DNA of 64,000 nt from Hyaloperonospora brassicae. Lineage: Eukaryota > Oomycota > Peronosporomycetes > Peronosporales > Peronosporaceae. Under the pieces are notes generated by a model, which saw nothing but the letters and a program-made list of their open reading frames with translations, made no database searches and had not been told where the DNA came from. Every line of letters begins with the position of its first letter. The stretch's first letter is position 1. Position numbers and translations under genes: made by a program. Below, piece after piece: positions 43,493-53,582 of this stretch. The stretch spans positions 682,001 through 746,000 of the forward strand of contig CANTFL010001211.1 in assembly GCA_947650285.1 (NCBI GenBank). Direction: 5' to 3'.

Positions 43493-44902
43493 ATGGCGCC
43501 CGTTGTCACCCTTTTGCTGCTTTGGATCGTCGCAGTGGCCGCGCAACAGCCTCTGACGCACACGTACACGGCACTGACGCTGCCCGTCACGTTGTCGCAG
43601 GGCCAAGTGACCAACACGTTCCACCGCCTCTCGGTTCCCAAAGGTCCCATTGCCGTGTACCGATTCCAGGCGGAGGTTGTCGAGAAAGATGCCGCTGGAT
43701 CTGTCGTGCCCGTGCCCACGTACGACGCGTACCTGCACCACCACGTGGTGGGCTCGACGCACAAACAGTACGACGCCATGAAGAGCCGACACGCGCCCAT
43801 GAAGCCCACAAACTTCAGTCGCAGCGTCGCATTCGGCGCAGGTACGGAATGCCGCGGCACTCCACAGGAATTCGACTTCCCGTATGCCTTCATGACGGTC
43901 GACGGCGAAGACGAGTGGCTGGCCAATGTCCACATTATCAACACCCGCAACATGCCCCGCGCACGTGCTCACCGCTGTCTCGAGTGTCCCTGTACGTCCG
44001 AAGACACGATCACGGCCGATGCAGTCAACGGGCTCCAGTTCCGAGCCCATAGCTGCAATGCTCAGCTCGTGTCGGAGGAAAACACGGCCTGTGCTGCCGA
44101 GACGTACCACGGCGGACTGCGCTGCTGCAAAGACGCCGAATTGTGCGTGGAACGGGACGAAGTGGCCGTGGACGACACAGCGAGTGCCGCCACGTACTTC
44201 TTGCGCTATTCCTTGCAGTACGCGGCGATTGTGCCGCAGAATCGGCCGCTGTATCTTGCAGCGTGTTGCGATGCATCGGGCGATCTCGAGCACATGGGGA
44301 ACGTCGAGTACGATGTCCCTGTATGTGACCCAGACACGCATCCTGGATGCGTGCACACGCTGGCGACTCGACAACGACTGGACAATGGCAGCATCCCTTT
44401 GTTCGCGTACCGTCCACATGCATCAGAGCCCGAGCGAGAGGTCGAACTCGTGTATGCAGTCGGGCACCAGCATCGCGGTGGGCTGGGGATCCAGCTCTAT
44501 GACGATGCCACGGGCGACTTACTGTGCGCTTCGGTGCCGGAATACGGCTCGGGAACCGAACCGGGCAATGAAGACGGCTACGTCATCTCGATGAGCACCT
44601 GCACGTTTGACCCGCCTCGCCGCATGCGCACCACTGACATTGTCCGCATCGTGGCGCTGTATAACAACACAGTGCCGCACACGGGCGTGATGAGCCTCAT
44701 GTACTTGGCACTGAGCGATATTCCGCTGGACGACTCGGCTGCTGTGGGTCTATCGGCGACTCGTTCGGGAAGCAATAGCTGGGGATGGCTGATGCTGAGT
44801 GTTGTTGCTGCTGCTGCAGTGGCTTGTGCCGTGGCGTGGACGGTCGCGATGCGCTGGAAGTACCGATCAGGATACACGTCGCTGGGACCCCAACCGAAAT
44901 GA
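43493..44902 (+). CDS. SURNod19-domain secretory/membrane protein
   Basis: 469 residues, single exon. Signal peptide MAPVVTLLLLWIVAVAAQ, then a large Cys-rich extracellular region with the stress-up-regulated Nod19 hallmark (SVPKGPIAVYRFQAEVVEKD..YLHHHVVGS), and a C-terminal membrane helix around 432-458 followed by a short basic tail. This makes it a type I membrane protein with the domain outside the cell or in the ER lumen. The family's biochemical role is not known; in plants it is stress-induced. ATG at 43493 is preferred over upstream in-frame codons because it begins the signal peptide and has a core promoter 51 nt before it. Its 3' end lies 95 bp from that of the RBM34 gene. Confidence 0.85.
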   Translation: MAPVVTLLLLWIVAVAAQQPLTHTYTALTLPVTLSQGQVTNTFHRLSVPKGPIAVYRFQAEVVEKDAAGSVVPVPTYDAYLHHHVVGSTHKQYDAMKSRHAPMKPTNFSRSVAFGAGTECRGTPQEFDFPYAFMTVDGEDEWLANVHIINTRNMPRARAHRCLECPCTSEDTITADAVNGLQFRAHSCNAQLVSEENTACAAETYHGGLRCCKDAELCVERDEVAVDDTASAATYFLRYSLQYAAIVPQNRPLYLAACCDASGDLEHMGNVEYDVPVCDPDTHPGCVHTLATRQRLDNGSIPLFAYRPHASEPEREVELVYAVGHQHRGGLGIQLYDDATGDLLCASVPEYGSGTEPGNEDGYVISMSTCTFDPPRRMRTTDIVRIVALYNNTVPHTGVMSLMYLALSDIPLDDSAAVGLSATRSGSNSWGWLMLSVVAAAAVACAVAWTVAMRWKYRSGYTSLGPQPK

Positions 44903-44997
44903 GCCGTGGCTGGCACCTTCCGCTTGATCGCTTTCGACAGCGTGCATTTGAAATGGCAAACCTGCTCTCGTGTTGTTTCGCTTACGACGTGTCACGC

Positions 44998-46592
44998 CTA
45001 CTGTTTCGCAGCTGCGGCTAACTTGGCTTTGCGCGCAGCATGCTTCGGCTTCTTGGCGTTGGGCTCTGCCTTGCGGTCATTGCGGTCATTGCGGTCGTGC
45101 TTTCGCTTTTTCGTCGAGTCCCTGTCCGCAGCAGCAGCAGCCGCTTCAGCGGCTGCTTTTGCTGCCTTTCGTGCTGCGTGCTTGGGCTTCAGCTTCTTTC
45201 CCAGTCCTGCTGCTTCCGCCGCGCGCTTCACTTTTTTGGTCAACAACCCTCGGTCATGGTCCCCAGCATTTGCCTTGCGCTTCAGTTGGATACGTGCCCG
45301 TGCACTAGCGGACGAGCGAAGCCCTTCGTACTTTTGCTTTACCGTTTCCTCCCCACGCATGTTCTTGAACCGCTTGCCACACACCTGCACGCGCAGCTCA
45401 CACCTCTCCATCTTGAGGTCACGCAGCGTCAGCGTCTTGGCTACTAGAGCTTGGTTCTTCAGCAGCAGGTAGCCAAAGCCTTTGCCGAAGCCGGACTCGC
45501 GGTCACGAACGAGACGCACATTCTCAATCGGTGCCGGCTCCTCTTTCGTTCGGAGGCGTCTCAAGAAGAACTGCAGCATTTGCTCGTCGGTGCACTTGAA
45601 AGGGACGTTGCCAACGAAAACACTACGACGCGCATCGTATGCGACCTCGGACCTGTCCACTCGGATCTGCTTCTGGGCAAAAGTCTGCAAAAGTCTCATC
45701 AACAGAAGTCAGAACCAAGATCGTCAGTATGAACTCGTCCAGCACGTACCGTTCCGTTGAGCTTGAGTGCAGCCTCTACACTGCCCTCCTCTACAAACGT
45801 CACATAGGCGTTGCACGTATCTTTGGCCTTGGTGAGAATCTTCTTGATCGCGCAGACCTTCATCATGAGTTTCTGATTCCCAGCCTGGTCGACTGCACAA
45901 CCAGCGACCGGCAGGTATCGAAGTCGCACAGACTCCACTTCGCCACACGCGGAGAAGTGCTTTTTGATTGCTTTCGGCGCTGCCTCTAGCGACACATTGC
46001 CGACAAATACCGTACGACGCGCTTTTTCGTCGTCAACCTTTTTCCCTTTCTGCTCCTCCTCTGTCTCTCTGTCTCCCTCCTCCGACGTCGCCTTCTCACC
46101 TGTTGCTTCCACCTTGTCCTCTCCGTTGTTCCTATCTTGAGTGTCAACACCTCCACTCTCTCTCTCTTTCTTCGTCTGCAGCGCATCCTTCTCCTCCACC
46201 TCCTGTACCTTCCGCTTCTTCTCCTTCTTCCGCTTCTTCTTCTCCTTCTTCTTGTCGGCGTCCTTCACTTCCTCCCCCTTCATCGTCCCCTCCTTCTTCC
46301 TTTCCTCCTTCATCGTCTTCCCCTTTCCTGACTCATATGTACCCTTCGTGTCTCCTTTCCTCTCTATCGACTTGCCAGTCGTTGCCCCTTCTGCTGGCGT
46401 CTCTCCCGTTGGCGCGTACGAGACCTTCTTCCCGAAGAACGCCGCGCTCGTAGCAAAGCTCTCAGCGAGAATCGACGCACTCTGTGATTGCACCTGCCCA
46501 TCGACGGCATTGGTAGATGCCACGGCCATCTCGGGCTCTTCTGCAGCTTCGCGGCTCGTGCTCGTGCTCGTGCTCGCGCGCTTCCTGCCCAT
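44998..46592 (-). CDS. Nucleolar two-RRM protein, RBM34/Nop12 family
   Basis: Two exons, 46592-45750 and 45684-44998 (65-nt GT..AG intron), 509 residues. Family role: pre-60S rRNA maturation in the nucleolus. A Lys/Glu-rich N-terminal half with KKEKKKRKKEKKRK-type nuclear/nucleolar signals is followed by RRM1 from about 192 (RTVFVGNVSLEAAPKAIKKH) with an insert, RRM2 from about 299 (RSVFVGNVPFKCTDEQMLQF..GKGFGYLLL), and a Lys/Ala-rich basic tail. The splice joins LNGT to TFAQKQIRVDRSE, matching the family's end-of-RRM1 sequence. CCAATCA boxes occur upstream near 46642 and 46674. The gene is tandem with the DEK-like gene. Confidence 0.9.
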
Positions 46593-46887
46593 GGTCGTTG
46601 ACGTCGCAAAATGGATGGACGGTACAAAAGGTCGGTGGACGAGCCAATCAGCTTGCGCGTACACTTTGCGTTCGACCAATCAGGATGTAGAAACACGCAC
46701 GCGAGATGGCTACACGGACGAGCAGAATGTATTGACAGGCCCTGATCCTATTCCACCACCCCACGCACTCACTCGGGCTGAAGCACAAAAAGCACCAGAC
46801 GTCTGATAGTGTAAAGCGCACTTGGACAAAGAGAGCGACAGCAAACTCGTGCAAAGCCCAATGTCTCGACAGAGCTCCGAGTGCACG

Positions 46888-48618
46888 TTATGTCTCCGCT
46901 CGGTCGCTCGTGATGAACTGCTTGATTGCGTTCTTCTGTGCGGTCATGTCACGTCCCAGATCTGCACTCAACTGCCGCAGAATCTACCATACATACACAC
47001 GTGCATACCAAACAACGTTAGCAGCATGGGAGGAACAAACAGCTGAACGGCGTACTGTTCCACACACCTTCTTCAACGTTAGCTCTTCCGCGTTGCCGCG
47101 GGCAATGATATCTCGGATCTTGCTGCGCACACCGGAGTCCAGAGTCTCCACCTCGGACTCGGACTCTCCTTTGTCCACGGCCTTTGCCGCGTCCTCAGCC
47201 TTGGTAGCTGGCTGCTTCTTCCACTTTGTGACTGCGGACTGCTTCTCTTTCTTCTCGGCAGGGCCGTCCAGTCCCTTCTCACTCACATCGTCTTCGTCGC
47301 CGCTTTCTATGATGCGCGACTTCGTCGTCCGACTAGTGACCTTCTGTTTCTTTACGGTCTTCTTCTTCTCCTTCTTCTCTTCAAAATCGCTACATGACTC
47401 CTCGCCTTCGGACTCTGTAGCTTCGACGTGATCTGCATCATCCGTTTCCTCGACAGCAACCGCCGTCTTCTTGGTAGTCTTGCGCTTCTTTTTCACAGAC
47501 TCACTCGCCTTTTTCTTGGCGGCTTTCGCCCGCTTGTTTGCTCTCTGCTTCACTTTTCTTGCTAGAATTGTAGCTTTCTTTTCAGCAAGCTGCCACACAT
47601 AACACACAACGCACGTCAATGCATGCTGCATACTCGTTCATTCATGCAGTCGTTGTCACTGAGCTCGCACCTTCGTCTTCTGCGGGTTATACAGCCAGTC
47701 AACCAGACGATCTAGAAGAGCTTCCTTGTTTGGCACTTTTCCTTCCTCATCGAATGACTTCTTCGATCGGTCCACCTACGACGCGTACAGACAACCATGA
47801 GTACCTTCTCAGTAGCAAATAGCGCAACTTCCTTGTCGGGACTCTACCGCCAATAGATTCATCACGTCGTGGACGAATGTCATCTTCCACTTGCCCATCT
47901 TAGCAACCAAGTTCTCGCGAGACTGCACCAACAAACGACCATCAACCGTCACATATAATTCAAGTCGGTTCCCCACGCAACACCAGCACACAATAGACCA
48001 TTGCCCACCTTTTCGTCCTGCTCGACAATGCCCGAGAATTCCAAAATATGCTCTTTGATAGCCTTCACCTGCATTTAGCACCAACAACAGCAATAAATGG
48101 CTCCCAATCAATTCGCTTTCTCACTATGCCACCGTAACCACAACCGCGCACGTTTTTCTGCTGGAACCGACGTCCAAACATAATGCTGTAGAGCTGACGG
48201 ATCATTTCGTGCTGCTGTTTTCCCAGCGCCTCGACCTGAATCAGCGTACAGCATACGACACCCAGCGCAGTGCAACAAAAAGAGCCTCAGGAAAAGAGAT
48301 AGACACGCACCCTCCCCCCACCTCACTACCAGGTTCAAACTCTATACACTACTGCCTTACATTGTGTTTGATAAACTCCACGTCGCGTACTTTGACCCCT
48401 TTGCCCACGGGAGGTGTGAACGCGTCTGCTTCGTCGCTCTTGACCTGCGCAAACGTAAACAGCTGCGCCGTCTTGCGCACGCGACCGCTCAAACTTGTCG
48501 CAATCGGTGCCGATAGGTCTGGAGAAGGAGATGGCGCAGTCTCCACCCTCTGGTTGCTGCCAGCAGCCTGCGCATCCACGTCCTGCGTCGTCTCGAGCTC
48601 CAGTGCTGTGTCGGCCAT
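46888..48618 (-). CDS. DEK-like chromatin protein, seven exons
   Basis: Exons on the minus strand: 48618-48361, 48235-48152, 48068-48009, 47922-47848, 47775-47671, 47589-47068, 46983-46888; every exon is a whole number of codons, introns GT..AG, product 399 residues. The N-terminal half has the DEK/SAP-like core (GRVRKTAQLFTFAQ.., FIKHNVEALGKQQHEMIRQL, KEALLDRLVDWLYNP). Next comes a long Lys/Glu-rich tract, and the C-terminus is a DEK_C domain (VRSKIRDIIARGNAEELTLK joined to KILRQLSADLGRDMTAQKNA). DEK proteins bind structured DNA and histones and act in chromatin remodelling. All-phase-0 introns mean exon skipping would keep frame. Divergent from the TIR protein. Confidence 0.85.
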
Positions 48619-48899
48619 TGCGATGGCCGTGGCGATGAAATTTGTGTGGCTATGGTGTGGCACGCACAGCACAGCGAACAACGAGAGCGCACACGGCAAA
48701 CACCAATCGAATTCGCTCGAGCAACATTTCTATTCCGGCACTTTCGAGCGACCTGTCCTCGACCCCTTTCCCCTCTGCCCGCGCGACAAACACACGACAC
48801 ACTCACTCCTGCTCGCTATCTCTCTGAATATCAGCCAATCAGGTACCAGTGTAGTACCAGCCCCAGCGCCATCTGGTCCACGCCCGACGCGCGCGCGCG
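48619..48899. promoter_or_regulatory. Divergent promoter, DEK-like gene / TIR-ankyrin gene
   Basis: 281 bp. Two CCAAT boxes (ACCAATCGAATT near 48702 and GCCAATCAGG near 48834) and an INR-type TCACTCC at 48803-48809, 91 nt before the TIR gene's ATG, are seen. Confidence 0.5.
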
Positions 48900-51800
48900 A
48901 TGGCCGACTACCACGCGCTCCCAGAGGCTCCAGGCGCGTCGTCCAGCGGCCACAGCCACCAGGACACGTGCGCACGTCACGGCCCGACACACAGTTCACC
49001 CGCTGCTCCGTCTGCAGGGACTCTCAAAGCGTCCAGCGCGCCCCCGCCGCTGGTTCCTAGCGCCGCGGCCGACGCGCTGATGGAAGTGGACACGGCCAAC
49101 AGCGCAGCCAGCGACGACGCACATGTCGCAGCCTGTCCAGCCCCTTCTACGCCCTCGCGGCCGGTGTGGATGTCCGGCTACGGGCGCAATTCGTACTTTA
49201 CGTGGCGCCTGCGGACCAGTGCGGGCTTGGTCTTGTGTCTGGCGGTTACCGGTATTGCGGTATTCTGGCTGACTAAAGACGTGGCGCACGGCGGCGTCTA
49301 CGTCTCGGACATGAGCCACGCGCTCCAGTTCAAGCGCACGAGGACGACGGCGTGCATTGCCGGGACCAAGTACTGCGGCGCGTGCGACACAGTCGTCGTG
49401 TACGCGATGCTCGTGTACCACGTGTCGCCGCTGGTCGTGCTCATTGGTCTCCCAGCGTCGGGCATGGGGGTGTTTGAACCCTTTGAACGCCATCACGCCG
49501 GCGGCGGGCGACAGAAGCTCCAGCGGTCGGTGTTTTTCCAGTTTTGTGAACTGCTGAGCGTGCTCATGCTCGCGTTCAGCTTGGTCATGATGATCTACTT
49601 TGCCTACGCGCTGTTCCAGGGCAACAACTTCTTTTGCAACAGTGCTTCGGCGATTGTGTACGTCGTGTGTGCCGCCGCGACATTTTTCGGCAATTTCGTC
49701 GTGCTCACGTACTTTGCGCGGTTCCGAGAGCACCTGAGCATGCAATTAGGGGCGTTTAAGGAAACCGATCAGACAGGCGGCATTCGATCGCGGATCCACC
49801 GACGACAGAATCAGTACAAGTCGGAGCGCTCGCGCGTGGTGGATGATGTGCGCAAACATCTGTACAAGGAGATATCGTTGGGCAATGTGGCAAAGATGGA
49901 GACGTTGCTCGAGTATACAAAAGAGCGTCTGGGCACAGACTTTGCTCAGGAGATGTACAGTGACGCGAGGCTTACGCTGAAGCTCTTTGGCCGCTCAAAG
50001 AAGAACCCGATGCATATAGCTGCGTATATGGGAAACGTCCAGGCGCTCCAGTTGCTTTTGGAAGCCGGCTTCCGTGTCGACAGCTATGACAAGGTCTCTC
50101 GTGTGCGCTTCACCACTGGCGATCTTTTCTGGACATTTGCGCAGATTTTTGTGTCCAAGCCGTTGAGTTCTGAGGACGAAACGGCTGCCACGATCTTCCG
50201 CACCACGCTTGTGACGCCGCTGCATTGTGCAGTGAGCACAGGTCAGATTCAGGCTGCTCAGTGGCTGGTCGACCACGGCGCCGATGTGAATCTCAAGTCC
50301 AAGGCATCGTACTGGTCGGATCGAATGCCGCCATTGTTTGTGGCTGACAATCCCGACATCGTCACGCTACTACTTGAAGCTGGTGCAAACCACCTCGACG
50401 TGCCTGATCCGGGGCATATGAACACGCTCACCGTGCTACAAATGGCCTACATGCGCGGCAACTTTCCCGTAGCACAAGAACTGGAAAAGTGGGGCGCCGA
50501 TGTTGCCCTTACGCCTCTTCATGAAGCTGCGGCGAGAAATAGTACAAGGACCATTAAGATACTGCTGAAGACTGGCGCTGATCCCAATTGCGTGGGCGAG
50601 TATGGATACATCGGCATGCATCGCCGCACGCCGTTGCACTGGGCAGCAATCAGTGGCGCAGTTGAAGCAGTTCAAGTGCTGCTCAAAGCTGGATCGGACC
50701 CGAATTTCCAGGACATTTTTGGCCGGTCACCTCTGCATTGGGCGGCACGTGTGAATAAACCCGACGTTGTACAGGTGTTGCTCATGAATGGTGCCGCCGT
50801 CAACCTGCGCGACTATCGTGATCACACGCCTCTGCTATGCGCTGCATCGTCAAAGAATGTGAGTGTCGATCTGTTCGAATGCCTCGTCCAGCACGGTGCA
50901 GACATTGACGATCACCTTCCTAATGGTGACACAGCCTTGCATATTGCTATGAAATGCGAGCAAAAAGGTACGGCTTTGGCACTGTTGGAAGTGGGGGCAG
51001 ATGTGATGGAGACAAATTGCGACGGGTACCGTCCCGTGGACTGCACGACGTCAACGCAATTGCAATTCGAGATCAAGCAGGCTGCGGGCGACCGAGACGT
51101 CATGATCAGCTATACGCATTCACACAGCGAGTTTGCGCTGAAAATTCGCGACAGCCTTGAGCGTGCTAGCATTACTTCGTGGCTTGACCTCATGGACCCG
51201 AGTGGTATTGGAGGTGGGTCGGTGTGGCGTGAAGAGATTGCGCGTGGAATCAAGAATGCAGAAGTGATCATCTGTCTGTACACGGAAGACTACGCACGTT
51301 CGGAGTGGTGCCTGAAGGAGCTGGCATTGGCCAAGCAACTCGGGAGACCGATTATTCCGGTGTCAACTGAGGGCGCTGCAGTCACGGATGAAATGCAAGT
51401 ATACATTTACACTCGACAGATGGTGCCCTTTGAGCCGGCCATCAAGTCGATAAACAACGCCAACAAGCGCAAGGTCACGTACGAATATGACGAGAAGCGA
51501 TTCGCAGCCCAGTTCCGTCTGTTGCTGGACGGCGTTCGTGACGAGATCGCAAAGCATCGCGAGGCTACAATTCTCGGGGGAGGCAATCGCCGTCTGGCGA
51601 ATGGTACGAGTGATGCAACCTTTGGCGAGAATGGAATGGACTGGAGTTCAGCCGCGTTGGATAGTACGAAATACGCATTCATTTCACACGGTGACCATCA
51701 CTACGTCTTTGTGAAGCGTCTGCGCGACCGACTGCAAGAAAACAATGTGAGGTGCCTCGTAGATGGCACGCAAATGTTTCTAGGCATGACCGAGCGCATT

Positions 51801-52274
51801 CGCGCTGCGAAGGAGGCTATTCTCAAGTGCGAGGCGTTTATCGTGGTGCTGTCGAGTAAGACTGTTAACAGTGAACTAGTCAAGGACCAGCTGGCGTTTG
51901 CTGAAGACAAGGGAAAGTGCATTCTTCCTGTGATGCTGAACGACATGGAGATTCCGTTGGACAAGCACTACACACTCTCGCGCGTCGAATTATTGCATTT
52001 TACACCGGAGCTGGGCTTCAACTCGAGCTTTATGCAATTGCTGAGCCGTGTGCGGGACAACATGACCCCCGCAAACGCGTCCTTTAGTTCGTCACGAGCA
52101 GCAACGCGTCCGGCCTTTCGAGCTGTGGCTCAAATGGCACTTATGAGTAATCCACGTCGGCAAAACAGTTTGGCTGCGAACGGCGTCGCTCGCCCTTTTT
52201 TCGGACGTCCCCCTTTGCCGGAAACTCCCGTGGCGCCCGTGGAGCCAAACGACACGAACGTGACGAAAGTTTGA
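48900..52274 (+). CDS. Four-TM, ankyrin-repeat, tandem-TIR-domain protein
   Basis: 1124 residues, single exon. Order: low-complexity N-terminus (1-90); four membrane helices at about 103-125, 163-187, 212-240 and 248-273; basic linker; about eight ankyrin repeats between 365 and 703 (such as RTPLHWAAISGAVEAVQVLL); TIR1 at 733-825 (DVMISYTHSHSEFALKIRDS, WREEIARGIKNAEVIICLYT, SEWCLKEL); TIR2 at 924-1012 (YAFISHGDHHYVFVKRLRDR, VVLSSKTVNSELVKDQLAF); disordered tail. E807 of TIR1 aligns with the catalytic Glu of NAD-cleaving TIR domains (SARM1, plant TIRs). TIR2 has Gln997 there. The likely topology puts ankyrins and TIRs in the cytosol. A membrane sensor that signals through TIR activity or assembly is inferred. 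Confidence 0.9.
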   Translation: MADYHALPEAPGASSSGHSHQDTCARHGPTHSSPAAPSAGTLKASSAPPPLVPSAAADALMEVDTANSAASDDAHVAACPAPSTPSRPVWMSGYGRNSYFTWRLRTSAGLVLCLAVTGIAVFWLTKDVAHGGVYVSDMSHALQFKRTRTTACIAGTKYCGACDTVVVYAMLVYHVSPLVVLIGLPASGMGVFEPFERHHAGGGRQKLQRSVFFQFCELLSVLMLAFSLVMMIYFAYALFQGNNFFCNSASAIVYVVCAAATFFGNFVVLTYFARFREHLSMQLGAFKETDQTGGIRSRIHRRQNQYKSERSRVVDDVRKHLYKEISLGNVAKMETLLEYTKERLGTDFAQEMYSDARLTLKLFGRSKKNPMHIAAYMGNVQALQLLLEAGFRVDSYDKVSRVRFTTGDLFWTFAQIFVSKPLSSEDETAATIFRTTLVTPLHCAVSTGQIQAAQWLVDHGADVNLKSKASYWSDRMPPLFVADNPDIVTLLLEAGANHLDVPDPGHMNTLTVLQMAYMRGNFPVAQELEKWGADVALTPLHEAAARNSTRTIKILLKTGADPNCVGEYGYIGMHRRTPLHWAAISGAVEAVQVLLKAGSDPNFQDIFGRSPLHWAARVNKPDVVQVLLMNGAAVNLRDYRDHTPLLCAASSKNVSVDLFECLVQHGADIDDHLPNGDTALHIAMKCEQKGTALALLEVGADVMETNCDGYRPVDCTTSTQLQFEIKQAAGDRDVMISYTHSHSEFALKIRDSLERASITSWLDLMDPSGIGGGSVWREEIARGIKNAEVIICLYTEDYARSEWCLKELALAKQLGRPIIPVSTEGAAVTDEMQVYIYTRQMVPFEPAIKSINNANKRKVTYEYDEKRFAAQFRLLLDGVRDEIAKHREATILGGGNRRLANGTSDATFGENGMDWSSAALDSTKYAFISHGDHHYVFVKRLRDRLQENNVRCLVDGTQMFLGMTERIRAAKEAILKCEAFIVVLSSKTVNSELVKDQLAFAEDKGKCILPVMLNDMEIPLDKHYTLSRVELLHFTPELGFNSSFMQLLSRVRDNMTPANASFSSSRAATRPAFRAVAQMALMSNPRRQNSLAANGVARPFFGRPPLPETPVAPVEPNDTNVTKV

Positions 52275-53129
52275 GTGCTGGGGCGAGTTGACAGCTTCGT
52301 CATTCGGTGTGCACTGCACTGAGAGATGGCAGAAGATTTCGCCAACGGTCGACGTGAAGTGGTCCAATTGCCCGGATCGACGCGCTTGGGGTGTGGAAAC
52401 AACAGTAGTGATGAGCATTGTACGAGCGATGGTATGGCTGCGATGGACGTAAAACAGTGAGTGACGAAGCAGTGTATGTGTCACATACGTCTTTACTGGC
52501 GCTGAACATCCAGCAAAGTGATGATCGTAGACTATCTGAATCATCCTGCATCCGCTGGAGTGCATGGTGCAAAGCTGCAGGGATGGTTTTGCCGCAGCCG
52601 AACGAGAAGAAAGTGATTGTACAAGGACAGAAGGTCGGGTCTGCTACGAAATTGCAGACATTGGCGGTGCACAATGCACGGCCACGACCATTTTGGAGTC
52701 GACAAAGTATCTTGCCAGGGCTGGGAGGGATATTGGCCTTATGGACCGTGCTGCTACAAGTCTGACTAAAAGCTAGCGTTAGTGAACGGTGTGCGTTTTT
52801 TGGTGTTCAAATCGTAATTTGTGCTGCGTGTGGACGTGGCGAGCGATAAATGGATATAGCCGGCATATAAGCAAGTGAAGGGACACGAAATTGGGCTGGA
52901 GTGTGTGTGGGACGAAAGTCGGTCCATCTGTCAATTGTCGGTGCCATTAACAAATGTGTTTTACTCGCGATCAGGCAAGTGTCTCGCTTTGCTCTTTCCA
53001 TCGTGCTGCCATGTGAACGACAAACTGTGACATTCGTTGTCAGTTAGCATCGACTTTCCTTGGTCACACCTGTTTGCGAATTGTCGACGATCTACGACGA
53101 CGATAGCTGCTCGGCGCATTGCTTGTACA
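52275..53129. other. Spacer after the TIR-ankyrin gene
   Basis: Short frames only; no motif recognised. Confidence 0.45.
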
Positions 53130-53582
53130 ATGTCGAACAGAAGTTCAGGGAACGGACGGCTTGTGAACGATGGCGGTATTCGGACTGGACGCCGACAGAG
53201 CCGGTCGTTGCCGAAGATACGAGCAGCATGTGCAGTACCGAAGGATCACGTGGTTGAAGAAGATACACGTCGTAATGTAAATGGTGATCCGAACTATGGT
53301 ATGTACTACCATGAGCAATGCCGGATTTGCGATGTTCCGTCGGTAGAGTCGGCAAGACTTGCTGTCGAGCTGTATGATGCAACCTCGGTGGAAACGTACG
53401 AAGACTTTTGCCTTGCAGAAGTAGCTCAAGCGCTGGTCGAAGATGGTTGCGCGCAGGTATACCGCGAGGCAGAGCAGCAGGCGATTGCTTTGTCTAAATT
53501 GCGTATCAGTCGAAATAGTACGTCTGGATGCCACGAGTCGTTCATGCTGACTGGCATGAGGTCGACGGGTGCAGTGCTGTAG
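53130..53582 (+). CDS. Hypothetical protein, 150 residues
   Basis: ATG-initiated frame with no signal peptide and no recognised domain. The N-terminal third is basic (RTGRRQSRSLPKI); the rest is more acidic and helix-prone, with YHEQCRICDVPSVESARLAV and a Glu/Ala-rich segment ending in EAEQQAIALSKLRI. Composition looks more like protein than the surrounding spacers, but there is no homology evidence and the frame could be chance. It is isolated, with unassigned DNA on both sides. Confidence 0.35.
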   Translation: MSNRSSGNGRLVNDGGIRTGRRQSRSLPKIRAACAVPKDHVVEEDTRRNVNGDPNYGMYYHEQCRICDVPSVESARLAVELYDATSVETYEDFCLAEVAQALVEDGCAQVYREAEQQAIALSKLRISRNSTSGCHESFMLTGMRSTGAVL

